The notes below the pieces were generated by a model. It saw nothing but the letters and a program-made list of their open reading frames with translations. It was not told where the DNA came from and ran no database searches. 53,621 nucleotides of DNA, taken from NCBI GenBank assembly GCA_944392605.1, contig CALXXE010000014.1:1-53621 (forward strand), in the 5' to 3' direction. Origin of the DNA: an uncultured Clostridia bacterium (GTDB lineage: Bacteria; Bacillota; Clostridia; TANB77; CAG-508). Every line of letters starts with the position of its first letter. Position 1 is the first letter of the stretch. Shown piece after piece: positions 22,981 through 31,545 of the stretch. Position numbers and translations under genes: made by a program.

Positions 22981-24441
22981 TTATTTTTCTACATATTTTT
23001 TTGATCTTTCCCAGTTACTTTGAATGCTTGAATCAACTAATGAAACTCCATAAATTCCAAACTCATATATTTTTCCTACAAATTTTAAATTTCTACCAAC
23101 ACGTAAGTCACCTAATGTTGTATATTGTAATTTTAGACTAGAATTACCAGCTTTAAAAGTCTTTACTTTTTCTCCATTTATATATATATTAACATCTCCA
23201 CCTCTTACAGCTGTGACTTGTATGTTTATAGGACTTCCTTGATATTTTGATATATTTATACTTGCAAATCCTTTCATTGTAGATTCGGCTTTGATGTTTC
23301 CTAAAGCAGAGCCTGAATAAAATGCATATACATGTAAAAATCCATTATATACACCTATCCATGACAAGTATCTACTGCTATCATCTGATAATGCAACGAT
23401 TGTATTAGGAAATGAATCTTGAGGAAGTACACAATCTTGCATATAATCTCCATCAACAGTAACATTTATAGAATAGTTATCTTCTATATTAAATTTTTCA
23501 TCAATTTCAAGTACTGGTATTGCATTATCTCCATCTAAAAGTAAAGCGCCATCTTCATTATATTGTAACTCACCATTATTATCCTGATATATAGACAGTC
23601 CACCACCATAGCCAGTTACAGGACCTGTATATTTTGAAGTGGAAATTAGATTGCCATATGAGTCTGCTGTCTTATTAGTAAAGGAATTAACATAGGTAAT
23701 AGTGTTTGATAAGTTACTATCATAGTTATCATTAAATGAATGTACTGTTATTTGCGCTTGATACATTACCATACCATCAATACTTAAAACTACACCAGTA
23801 TGATAGTTTACTAAATATGGTGCATGAGTTGTATCTTTTAAATTTAATGCATCAAAATGTTCTTGATAAGTATTATTTGTCTTTTCTTCATCAGAATAAT
23901 TTCCAATTAAATACCAACCAAAGCCATATGTATTATCTCCTATTGTAATAGTACTAGCAAAATCGGATGATTGTAATTCTCTACCTATATTCTTCTTTTC
24001 ACCTACAGAATCTTCTAAAATACCTAATTCAATATAATATTTAAACTCTGTTGGTGTCATATCTATAATAGTAAATCCATAGTTTTGAAAAAGAATAGAT
24101 TCTTCTGCTTCAGGTTCACCTAGATAAACAGGACTAGTACGATATATACCAATTTTATCTTTATATTGTTCAGTTGTTCCACTAATTATTTTATTTACTT
24201 CATCTGTGTTCATATATCTAACTTGTTTTATACGTTCATTTTCTGTAGTTGTTTCTAGATTTAATATCTCTTTTATTGAAGATATTTCATATTCTTTTGT
24301 AGCTGATACAGATTTAGTTATTAGACCATTTGAGCCAAGCAACATAGATAAAGATACTCCTGCTAAAATAAGTAAAACAAGGATAGTAATAACCAAAGCA
24401 ATTAATGTAATTCCTTTGCAATTTTTCTCATTTGTGCTCAT
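22981..24441 (-). CDS. Prepilin-like surface protein with LamG/concanavalin-like C-terminal domain
   Basis: 486 residues. The N-terminus is a type IV prepilin-like leader: a short charged leader ending KG, then ITLIALVITILVLLILAG, with predicted cleavage after Gly10. The usual Glu at mature position 5 is Ala. A middle domain of about 280 residues is unknown. Residues about 330-480 have a laminin-G-like plan (INVTVDGDYMQDC, SINISKYQGSPINIQVTAV, VNIYINGEKVKTF, LRVGRNLKFVGKIYEFGIY), typical of carbohydrate- or protein-binding sandwiches. It is probably exported and embedded or assembled at the surface by a type II/IV-pilus-like system not seen here. ATG follows TAGGAG. Confidence 0.7.
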   Translation of the reverse strand: MSTNEKNCKGITLIALVITILVLLILAGVSLSMLLGSNGLITKSVSATKEYEISSIKEILNLETTTENERIKQVRYMNTDEVNKIISGTTEQYKDKIGIYRTSPVYLGEPEAEESILFQNYGFTIIDMTPTEFKYYIELGILEDSVGEKKNIGRELQSSDFASTITIGDNTYGFGWYLIGNYSDEEKTNNTYQEHFDALNLKDTTHAPYLVNYHTGVVLSIDGMVMYQAQITVHSFNDNYDSNLSNTITYVNSFTNKTADSYGNLISTSKYTGPVTGYGGGLSIYQDNNGELQYNEDGALLLDGDNAIPVLEIDEKFNIEDNYSINVTVDGDYMQDCVLPQDSFPNTIVALSDDSSRYLSWIGVYNGFLHVYAFYSGSALGNIKAESTMKGFASINISKYQGSPINIQVTAVRGGDVNIYINGEKVKTFKAGNSSLKLQYTTLGDLRVGRNLKFVGKIYEFGIYGVSLVDSSIQSNWERSKKYVEK

Positions 24442-24473
24442 ACTTTTTTCTCCTAAATATTTTTCTATAAATA

Positions 24474-24501
24474 ATTATATCATAAAAATTGAAGGATTCA
24501 A
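24474..24501 (-). promoter_or_regulatory. Promoter of the pilin-like gene
   Basis: Minus strand TTGAAT (24496-24501), 16-base spacer ending TTTTTATGA, TATAAT (24474-24479). Extended -10 (TGATATAAT). Confidence 0.6.
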
Positions 24502-24531
24502 ATAATCTGATTATATAAATTTATAAAACAT

Positions 24532-24560
24532 TTGACTTAAGACTTACGGATTGTTATAAT
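24532..24560 (+). promoter_or_regulatory. Promoter of tex
   Basis: TTGACT (24532-24537), 17-base spacer, TATAAT (24555-24560), divergent from the pilin-like gene promoter. Confidence 0.8.
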
Positions 24561-24591
24561 AGGACTGTTGATAAACAGTTCTATTTTTTTT
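24559..24591 (+). terminator. Terminator-like hairpin overlapping the tex promoter
   Basis: An 11-bp stem (ATAGGACTGTT with AACAGTTCTAT, one G-T pair), loop GATA and eight T residues. The stem begins inside the -10 box, so a transcript from this promoter would lack part of the left arm. It may block read-through transcription from upstream. Confidence 0.5.
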
Positions 24592-24633
24592 AGAAAGATA
24601 GAAAAAAGATAAAAAGAAAAGAGGAATTAAAGA

Positions 24634-26814
24634 ATGGATAAAATTATAAAAATAATAGCAGAAGAGTTAGGAATAAAAGAAAAACAAGTAGAAAATGCAA
24701 TTAAATTAATAGATGAAGGAAATACAATACCATTTATTGCACGTTATAGAAAAGAAGTAACAGGAGGATTAAGTGACGAAATACTTAGAGACTTAGGAGA
24801 AAGACTAACTTATTTAAGGAATTTAGAACAAAGAAAAGAAGAAGTTGTAAAATCAATAGACGAACAAGGAAAATTAACAGATGAAATATTACAGCTAGTT
24901 GCAATAGCTAAAACATTAGCAGAAGTGGAAGATATTTATAGACCTTATAAACAAAAGAAGAAAACGAGAGCTACAGTTGCTAAAGCAAAAGGATTAGAGC
25001 CATTAGCAAATATAATATTAGAACAAAAAGAAACAAAAAATATAAATGAAATTGCAAAAGAATATGTAAATGTTGATAAGTTGTCAGAAGAAGATAAGAA
25101 GAATAAAGATAAAGTTGTAGCAAGTGTGGAAGATGCAGTAGCAGGAGCATTAGATATAATTGCTGAAATGATATCAGATGAACCAAAATACAGAAAACAA
25201 ATAAAGAAAACTTGTTATAGAGAAGCTTTAATTGTAACAAAAGCAGCAAAAGATGAAAAATCTAATTATGAAATGTATTATGATTATAATGAAGCTATAA
25301 AATATATACCAAGCCATAGAATCTTAGCAATAAATAGAGGAGAAAAAGAAGGATTCTTAAAGGTAAAAATAGAAAAGCCAGAAGATAAAATTTTAAACTA
25401 TATTGAAAGAGATATAATAAAAGGCGAAACACAATTTACAATTATGCTAAAAGAAACTATTTTAGACAGTTTTAGAAGATTAATAGAACCTTCAATTGAT
25501 AGAGAAATTCGTTCTGATTTAACAGAAAAAGCAGAAGAAAAAGCAATAAAGGTATTTGGAAAAAATTCTAAACAATTATTACTAGGAGCTCCTATAAAAG
25601 GAAAAACAGTTATGGGATTTGACCCAGCATATAGAACAGGTTGTAAGATAGCGGTTATTGATGAAACAGGGAAAGTATTAGATTATACAACAGTATATCC
25701 AACAGAGCCACAAAATGATGTAGAAGGAGCAAAAAATGAGTTATTAAAACTAATAGATAAAGATAAAGTAGATATGATAGCAATAGGAAATGGAACAGCA
25801 TCAAGAGAATCTGAAATGTTTGTTGCTGATATGATAAAGGAATGTTCTAGAGATGTTCATTATGTAATTGTAAGTGAAGCAGGTGCATCTGTATATTCTG
25901 CATCTAAACTTGCAACAGAAGAATATCCAGATATAAATGTATCAATAAGAGGAGCTATTTCAATTGCAAGAAGATTACAAGACCCATTAGCAGAGTTAGT
26001 TAAAATAGACCCAAAAGCAATAGGAGTTGGACAATATCAACATGATGTAAATCAAAAGAAATTATCAGAAAGTTTAACAGCTGTTGTAGAAGACAGTGTT
26101 AATAAAGTTGGTGTGGATGTAAACACAGCAACGCCATCTTTACTTAGTTATGTATCAGGAATAAATAATACAATTGCTAAAAATATTGTAAAATATAGAG
26201 ATGTAAATGGAAAGTTAAGAAACAGAAAGGAATTATTAAAGGTTCCAAAATTAGGAAAAGTAGCATATGAACAATGTGCAGGTTTCTTAAGAATATATGA
26301 TGGAGATAATCCACTAGAAGTAACAGCAGTTCACCCAGAAAGCTATGAAGCTACAGAAAAATTATTAGAAAAAATAGGATTTAACAAGAATGATTTAAAA
26401 GACAAAGAAAAACTAGAAGATTTAAGAAACAAACTAAAAAATGTAAATATAGGGGAAATGTCTAAAGAATTAGATATTGGTGAGATGACATTGGGAGATA
26501 TAATAGAAGAAGTATCAAGACCAGGAAGAGACCCTCGTGAGGACATGCCAAAACCTATTCTAAGAAGCGACGTTCTAAAATTAGATGATTTAAAAGAGGG
26601 AATGGTATTAACAGGTACAGTAAGAAATGTAATCGATTTTGGAGCTTTTGTAGATATTGGGGTTAAACATGATGGTTTAGTACATATTTCAGAAATGAGT
26701 GATAAATATATTAAAAATCCATCTGATGTTGTATCTGTTGGAGATATAGTAAAAGTCAAAGTAATTAAAATAGATAGAGAAAGACAAAAAGTAGCTCTTT
26801 CTATGAAGATATAA
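24634..26814 (+). CDS. tex: Tex family RNA-binding transcription accessory protein
   Basis: 726 residues, full length for Tex. Order: helical N-terminal domain (AEELGIKEKQVENAIKLIDEG, FIARYRKE), YqgF/RuvC-like domain (GFDPAYRTGCKIAVID, AIGNGTASRESE), helix-hairpin-helix segment (GVDVNTATPSLLSYVSG, YRDVNGKLRNRKELLKVPKLG) and a C-terminal S1 domain (GMVLTGTVRNVIDFGAFVDI, VDIGVKHDGLVHISEMSD). Tex binds RNA and the transcription machinery. AGAGGAATT nine bases before ATG. Single-gene unit with its own consensus promoter. Confidence 0.96.
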   Translation: MDKIIKIIAEELGIKEKQVENAIKLIDEGNTIPFIARYRKEVTGGLSDEILRDLGERLTYLRNLEQRKEEVVKSIDEQGKLTDEILQLVAIAKTLAEVEDIYRPYKQKKKTRATVAKAKGLEPLANIILEQKETKNINEIAKEYVNVDKLSEEDKKNKDKVVASVEDAVAGALDIIAEMISDEPKYRKQIKKTCYREALIVTKAAKDEKSNYEMYYDYNEAIKYIPSHRILAINRGEKEGFLKVKIEKPEDKILNYIERDIIKGETQFTIMLKETILDSFRRLIEPSIDREIRSDLTEKAEEKAIKVFGKNSKQLLLGAPIKGKTVMGFDPAYRTGCKIAVIDETGKVLDYTTVYPTEPQNDVEGAKNELLKLIDKDKVDMIAIGNGTASRESEMFVADMIKECSRDVHYVIVSEAGASVYSASKLATEEYPDINVSIRGAISIARRLQDPLAELVKIDPKAIGVGQYQHDVNQKKLSESLTAVVEDSVNKVGVDVNTATPSLLSYVSGINNTIAKNIVKYRDVNGKLRNRKELLKVPKLGKVAYEQCAGFLRIYDGDNPLEVTAVHPESYEATEKLLEKIGFNKNDLKDKEKLEDLRNKLKNVNIGEMSKELDIGEMTLGDIIEEVSRPGRDPREDMPKPILRSDVLKLDDLKEGMVLTGTVRNVIDFGAFVDIGVKHDGLVHISEMSDKYIKNPSDVVSVGDIVKVKVIKIDRERQKVALSMKI

Positions 26815-26816
26815 AA

Positions 26817-26845
26817 AGAGCGAGCGAAATATACCGCTTGCTCTT
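26817..26845 (-). terminator. Minus-strand terminator beyond the anti-sigma gene
   Basis: Eleven-bp stem (one wobble) with AGAGCAAGCG; on the minus strand it is followed by TTTTTAT. It lies right behind the tex stop codon, so it serves read-through from the sigma/anti-sigma operon. Confidence 0.55.
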
Positions 26846-26879
26846 GCAGAAAGAATCTTTATAAAAACTAAGTCATTGT

Positions 26880-26912
26880 AAGGTGTAATAGAATATACAC
26901 CTTTTCTATATT
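26880..26912 (+). terminator. Terminator of tex
   Basis: Eight-bp stem AAGGTGTA/TACACCTT followed by a T-rich tail on the plus strand. The convergent terminators of the two operons are interleaved. Confidence 0.6.
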
Positions 26913-27843
26913 ATTTTAAGTAAATATATTCAAAATCATTTAATTGTGTATCTTCAATATATGAATCATCTACAGAGTCAAATTTGAAATCTGTATAATC
27001 AGTTCTTGTATAATTTCCATCAGGATAATTTACAATTTCAATACTTTCTATTCCGGTAGATTGATTTATATATTTTTGTATTTTTGTTTCATCATTTAAA
27101 TTTTCTTCTATCACGTAATAACTTACTCCATCTATATTAGCAGTTTTTATTGGTTTTAAAATCCAACAAGTTAAAAGCTCAAAAAATGTTAGGTTGTTAT
27201 TTTCAGTATCAATATAATTTATTTGTGGTAATATCTTCTTACCATATTCGATAGTTTGGTAATCACCATCAACATTTTCTTGTACTGTAACTTTTTTATT
27301 TATAAAATCTATATAGGTAAGTTCCTTTGTTTCAGAATCATATAAGGTTTTACTTATTGTACTACCTTCATTATTCCTATTAATTGTTCCACTTATATTG
27401 TCTTTGAAAAATACTTCAGTTTCTTTTATTTCTAAATTATTATTAGTGCTATAACTTGAATTTATTATTTTCTTATATTGTAGATTATTAATATTATTAC
27501 AATTAGTCATTGTTGTTTTTCTTGCCTCTAGTATAGAAGAATAAATTTTGTAATTATGATACATAAATCCACCTAATATAAATAGGATGATAACAATGAC
27601 AACTATTAATAATTTGAGTAAATTCATTCTAAAGTTATATTTCTTCAATATGTTAATGTGTTTTTCTTCAGTATTATCACTATCCAGTTTTATATTTTTT
27701 TTCATATTTTCTAATATTTTTTTACATTGTGGACACTCTTTTATATGTTTTTCAACAAAATCATTAGTAGTTGTAGAAGTAAGTTTTTCTATATAAATAG
27801 GTATAATGTCTTTTACAATATCACACTCTTTATTATTTTTCAT
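26911..27843 (-). CDS. Zinc-finger anti-sigma factor with extracytoplasmic sensor domain
   Basis: 310 residues. Residues 1-50 carry a ZAS-type anti-sigma motif: the pattern H-x3-C-x2-C in HIKECPQCKK, with an upstream conserved helix (CDIVKDIIPIYIE). A membrane helix follows at about residues 74-92, then a 210-residue extracytoplasmic domain. It would hold the co-encoded ECF sigma factor inactive at the membrane until an envelope signal releases it. The ectodomain ending (GVSYYVIEE, INQSTGIESIEI) resembles that of the protein at 6007-6642. Its start overlaps the sigma gene's end by 11 bases, indicating coupled translation. Confidence 0.85.
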   Translation of the reverse strand: MKNNKECDIVKDIIPIYIEKLTSTTTNDFVEKHIKECPQCKKILENMKKNIKLDSDNTEEKHINILKKYNFRMNLLKLLIVVIVIILFILGGFMYHNYKIYSSILEARKTTMTNCNNINNLQYKKIINSSYSTNNNLEIKETEVFFKDNISGTINRNNEGSTISKTLYDSETKELTYIDFINKKVTVQENVDGDYQTIEYGKKILPQINYIDTENNNLTFFELLTCWILKPIKTANIDGVSYYVIEENLNDETKIQKYINQSTGIESIEIVNYPDGNYTRTDYTDFKFDSVDDSYIEDTQLNDFEYIYLK

Positions 27844-28327
27844 CTTCTTTTCCCTCCATCAACTTTTCTTTTCCCCTATAAAAAGTAACTCTTGCCCACA
27901 CTTCGCTTTTGCCAAAAAAGTTAGCAATTTCTCTGAAAGTTTTTTCTTCTTGCACTCTAAGTATTATTACTTCTTTTGTTACCTCATCTAATTTATTTAT
28001 ATTGCAATACAAATTTTTCTTATTTTCTTTTTCAATAATTTCTTCTTCCACACTATAATTAGAAGGAATTTCTGGTGAAATATCATCAGAAATAATATTA
28101 AGAGTCTTTCTTTTTTTATTGTATTCTTTGTATAATAAATTTTTTGAGATTTGACAAAGCCACACAGATAGTTTGCAATTGCCTTTAAATTTATTTATAT
28201 CTCTTACAGCATAATAGAACGTTTCTTGCGTTAAATCTTCTGCAAGTTCAGGATTATTAGTTTTGGCTAATAAAAATTTATATATTATTTTAAAATACTT
28301 TGAATACAATTCTTCTAAATTAGGCAT
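27833..28327 (-). CDS. ECF-type sigma-70 factor
   Basis: 164 residues: region 2 (YSKYFKIIYKFLLAKTNNPELAEDLTQETF) and region 4 (LDEVTKEVIILRVQEEKTFREIAN with a helix-turn-helix SEVWARVTFYRGKEKL), joined by an acidic linker. This is the two-domain layout of an ECF sigma factor. The next gene encodes its probable anti-sigma factor. Start ATG after AGAGGGAG. Two identical-format ECF-like promoter elements lie just upstream, suggesting autoregulation. Confidence 0.95.
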   Translation of the reverse strand: MPNLEELYSKYFKIIYKFLLAKTNNPELAEDLTQETFYYAVRDINKFKGNCKLSVWLCQISKNLLYKEYNKKRKTLNIISDDISPEIPSNYSVEEEIIEKENKKNLYCNINKLDEVTKEVIILRVQEEKTFREIANFFGKSEVWARVTFYRGKEKLMEGKEDEK

Positions 28328-28349
28328 TTTATCTCCCTCTATTTATAAT

Positions 28350-28375
28350 GTATCATTTTTTCTAATTGGTTACAA
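28350..28375 (-). promoter_or_regulatory. Candidate ECF autoregulatory promoter P1
   Basis: On the minus strand TTGTAACCAAT (TGTAAC at 28369-28374) then 16 bases after TGTAAC and TAC (28350-28352). Same spacing and flanks as P2 60 bases further upstream. TGTAAC is a known ECF-type -35 (SigX/SigW group). Confidence 0.5.
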
Positions 28376-28413
28376 GGATCTATATAAAACTTTAATTCCT
28401 TACATAATATAAG

Positions 28414-28439
28414 GTACTTTTTTTAAAGATTCGTTACAA
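28414..28439 (-). promoter_or_regulatory. Candidate ECF autoregulatory promoter P2
   Basis: TTGTAACGAAT (TGTAAC at 28433-28438), 16 bases, TAC (28414-28416). Matches P1 in -35, AAT extension, spacing and -10 core. Confidence 0.45.
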
Positions 28440-28474
28440 AATTTTACAAAAAAATTTAAATTTTTCTTAAAACT

Positions 28475-28504
28475 AATAAAAAGGTCTAGTATTTCTACTA
28501 GACC
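28475..28504 (-). terminator. Terminator of the HD-GYP response regulator gene
   Basis: Minus-strand stem GGTCTAGT/ACTAGACC, six-base loop, then TTTTTATT. Confidence 0.8.
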
Positions 28505-28512
28505 AAATATTT

Positions 28513-29601
28513 TTATATATTGTCTTCTTCATCTTCTATTCCTGTATATTTTTCTTGAATTTCTTTTATTTCATCATAATGATTTTCTAAAATGTCCAAG
28601 AAAACATTAGCTAAATTAGGGTCAAATTGAGTTCCGCTATTTTTTCTAAATTCTTCTTTAATAACATCCAAAGGTAAAGAATCACGATAAGATCTTCTAG
28701 AACTCATAGCGTCAAAACTATCAGCAACAGCTGTAATTCTAGCTAAATATGGTATGTTCTCTCCGGAAAGCTTACTTGGGTAGCCGTTACCGTCATATCT
28801 TTCATGGTGGTGTTCAACAATTGGTAAAATATTTTGGAATATTTTAGCATGTGATAATATATGTACACCAATATTAGGGTGTTGTTTAATTTGAGAATAT
28901 TCATCATCAGTAAGTCTTGCTTCTTTCTGAAGTATACTATCTGGAACGCCAATTTTTCCAATATCATGGAATAAACCACCAATTCTTAAAGTGTCTAAAT
29001 CGGCTTCTGGTAGTCCTAAATATTTTCCAAGCAAAACAGAAAACTCAGAAACACGGTCAGAGTGACCTCTTGTATATGTATCTTTTGCCTCAACTGTATA
29101 ACGTAATGTTTGAATACTCTCTAAATAAGCTTGTTCTAATTTTTCATATGTATCAGATAATTCTTCGTTAATCTTTTTTATTTGATTCATTTGAGCAATA
29201 GATTTTATACCTGATTCAATAAGTAACAATAATTGGTCAAATTTATCACTTTTTTCACAGTAGCCTTGTATGTCTAACCTTCTAATAGTCTCTAGTGGAG
29301 GAGCTAAGTCCTTATGACCTGTAAGCAATAAAATATATAAATCTTTGTTGAACTTTCTGATTTCTTCAACCACTTGATCACCATGAATAGGAGTCATAAT
29401 AAAGTCTAATATCATAAGGTCGAAATGTTCATTTCTTACTAGCTCTATTGCTTCCTCTGGATCTGTTACTCCTACAAAATTATAGCCAGATCTTTTTAAG
29501 AAAATAGATAAAGAATCTACAATTCCTTGTTCATCATCTACGGCTATAATTTTATAATTTTGATTTCCGTTATTTTCTAAATTCTGCAATCCTTTTCTCA
29601 T
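28513..29601 (-). CDS. Response regulator with HD-GYP output domain
   Basis: 362 residues. Receiver domain (residues 16-130) with acidic pocket VDDE (21-24), phospho-acceptor Asp66 in LMILDF, Thr in LLTGH and Lys118. A coiled-coil linker (135-165) leads to an HD-GYP domain (170-350): HD at 212-213 in GLFHDIGKIGVPD and GYP at 273-275 in RYDGNGYPSKLSG. HD-GYP domains usually hydrolyse cyclic di-GMP; the HD and GYP motifs appear intact. It follows the 7TM histidine kinase gene after a terminator and is its likely partner. ATG after GAGGT. Confidence 0.93.
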   Translation of the reverse strand: MRKGLQNLENNGNQNYKIIAVDDEQGIVDSLSIFLKRSGYNFVGVTDPEEAIELVRNEHFDLMILDFIMTPIHGDQVVEEIRKFNKDLYILLLTGHKDLAPPLETIRRLDIQGYCEKSDKFDQLLLLIESGIKSIAQMNQIKKINEELSDTYEKLEQAYLESIQTLRYTVEAKDTYTRGHSDRVSEFSVLLGKYLGLPEADLDTLRIGGLFHDIGKIGVPDSILQKEARLTDDEYSQIKQHPNIGVHILSHAKIFQNILPIVEHHHERYDGNGYPSKLSGENIPYLARITAVADSFDAMSSRRSYRDSLPLDVIKEEFRKNSGTQFDPNLANVFLDILENHYDEIKEIQEKYTGIEDEEDNI

Positions 29602-29660
29602 TATTATACCTCATAATATATTATTTATTATTTTTTACATATTATATTAATAAAAATAAT

Positions 29661-29710
29661 AAAAAGCAATAGTTTTAATGAAAAATTTTTTGCTAAAACT
29701 ATTGCTTTTT
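29661..29710. terminator. Terminator of the NRPS-kinase operon
   Basis: Perfect 17-bp stem AAAAAGCAATAGTTTTA and complement around a 16-base loop, flanked by T-rich sequence on the minus strand. It separates the kinase from the response regulator. Confidence 0.75.
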
Positions 29711-29728
29711 AAAGTAAAATACGCAATT

Positions 29729-31531
29729 TTATAAAGGTAATATTATAGTAAAAGTGGTACCTTTATCAGGCTCAGATTCAAAAGTAATATCTCCACCAAA
29801 ATGAGCTTTTATTGTAGAGTAAGACATATATAGTCCAAGACCTGTGCCATTTTTTCCTTTAGTTGTAATCATCTCTTTAAATAACTTATCCTTAACCTTT
29901 TTAGATAAGCCACAACCATAATCTCTTACAGAAATATATATTTTATTATCTTTTTTTTCAAAGATTAAATCAATATTCTGTTCAGTTTTTCCCTGATATG
30001 CTTGTATAGAATTTGAAATCATATTATTAATTACTTGGACTAAACTATTAACATCGCCATGTAATATTGTATGTTCAGGGATATTCATAGATACTTTTAA
30101 ATAAATTAATGCACTTTTTAATTCATGTCTCATCAGAATATCAACACGTTTAACTAATTCTTCTACATCAAAATTAGTATTTTCAGCCTCTGACATTGTA
30201 ACGGCTTGGCCTTTTACAACAGTAATAACATCCGACATATAACTTGTATACTCTTTAATTTTTTCAATCCAACTCATCATATCTTTTGCAATATCATGAT
30301 GGTCTTGAGAATTTACTTCGGGGTCATCAATTGAGGAATCATATTCTTTAATTAAATCAGATAATCCTTCAGTAGCTCCTGATATGGACATAATAGGAGT
30401 TTTTAAGTTATGAGCGATACCACCTATTAATTGTCCTAAAGAAGCTAAACGTTCACTTTCCATAAGCATATCTTGGTTATCTTTAATTTGATTTATGTCT
30501 AAAATATGTTGAGTAATATCTTTAAATAGAATCAATACGCCTATAAATACTTTTTTATTAAATAATGGGCTAATTTCAACATTAAAATATTTATTAGTTT
30601 TTGTATTTTGATATTCTACTGTATACGTTTTTTTATTTTTTATAGAGTTATAGAAAGTTTCCTTAAACTTATCCAAGTTCTTAGAAGAACTTAATAAATC
30701 AAAAATAGTTTTTTTACGTATATCAACTTCTTTAATATTAAAAGTTCTTACGAATGTATCATTATAGTCTATAATATTATTATTTGTATCTAAAACTAGA
30801 TAGCTATCTGACATTACATTTACTATTTTTTGTAAGGCTATAGGAGATATACTTAAAAAATTTAATCTTAATATAGCAAAAGCATATAGTATAATACCAA
30901 TAGTAAACGAAATTGGTGTTGAATATACATTCATATCAACTATTCTTAATGTTCCCAAGAAGTTTATAACAATAGGAATAATTGTACCTAAAATAATCAA
31001 AATAGATTGTTTTGAAAACATACCAGATGTTTTTAGAGAAGTTTGTATTAGCATAAACATACTTATTAGTAATAAACCATAAGTATAAACTGAATGTATA
31101 TAGAAATAAGGTCCAAAAATAGCATCACTCATTCTACTATTAGTAAAACGTACATAGAATAAATGGTGAAAATCATTTGTCCATAATACCAGTAGTGAAA
31201 TTACTGGTATTATAAACAAAAGTAAATATTTCTTTTCAAATTTAATTTTTGTGTTTTTAAAAATTAGAGCAGTAAAAAATACGGCTATAGGTAAGAGACA
31301 TGTACCTATATAAATAAAATATTCAAAATATATAGGTTCAATATTAGTATAGTTCATAAAAATATCTTGTATTAAAACACCAAAAGATATAACAAATACA
31401 CACATCAACATTGCTAAAAAACTTTTTTGTAATTGTGCTAAAGGTCTTTTTGACAATACATAAAATATTAGTAATACTATAGATAATATTGAGATAATAA
31501 GTAATATAAAAGGTATACTAGCAGTAGACAT
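29729..31531 (-). CDS. Sensor histidine kinase with N-terminal 7TM region and PAS domain
   Basis: 600 residues. Seven to eight N-terminal membrane helices (residues 5-235) of the histidine-kinase-7TM type, including TNDFHHLFY. Then a PAS domain (about 245-345, LVLDTNNNIIDYN...), an H-box with His near residue 374 in IGGIAHNLKTPIMSIS, an N-box (LVQVINNMISNSIQAY), G1 DYGCGLS and G2 GTGLGLYMS. The 7TM type is commonly thought to sense small or hydrophobic ligands. Its ATG lies 14 bases after the NRPS stop codon and uses AAGGAGG placed against that stop, so it is co-transcribed and probably coupled with the NRPS. Likely partner: the HD-GYP regulator downstream. Confidence 0.93.
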   Translation of the reverse strand: MSTASIPFILLIISILSIVLLIFYVLSKRPLAQLQKSFLAMLMCVFVISFGVLIQDIFMNYTNIEPIYFEYFIYIGTCLLPIAVFFTALIFKNTKIKFEKKYLLLFIIPVISLLVLWTNDFHHLFYVRFTNSRMSDAIFGPYFYIHSVYTYGLLLISMFMLIQTSLKTSGMFSKQSILIILGTIIPIVINFLGTLRIVDMNVYSTPISFTIGIILYAFAILRLNFLSISPIALQKIVNVMSDSYLVLDTNNNIIDYNDTFVRTFNIKEVDIRKKTIFDLLSSSKNLDKFKETFYNSIKNKKTYTVEYQNTKTNKYFNVEISPLFNKKVFIGVLILFKDITQHILDINQIKDNQDMLMESERLASLGQLIGGIAHNLKTPIMSISGATEGLSDLIKEYDSSIDDPEVNSQDHHDIAKDMMSWIEKIKEYTSYMSDVITVVKGQAVTMSEAENTNFDVEELVKRVDILMRHELKSALIYLKVSMNIPEHTILHGDVNSLVQVINNMISNSIQAYQGKTEQNIDLIFEKKDNKIYISVRDYGCGLSKKVKDKLFKEMITTKGKNGTGLGLYMSYSTIKAHFGGDITFESEPDKGTTFTIILPL

Positions 31532-31545
31532 ATAATCCTCCTTTT

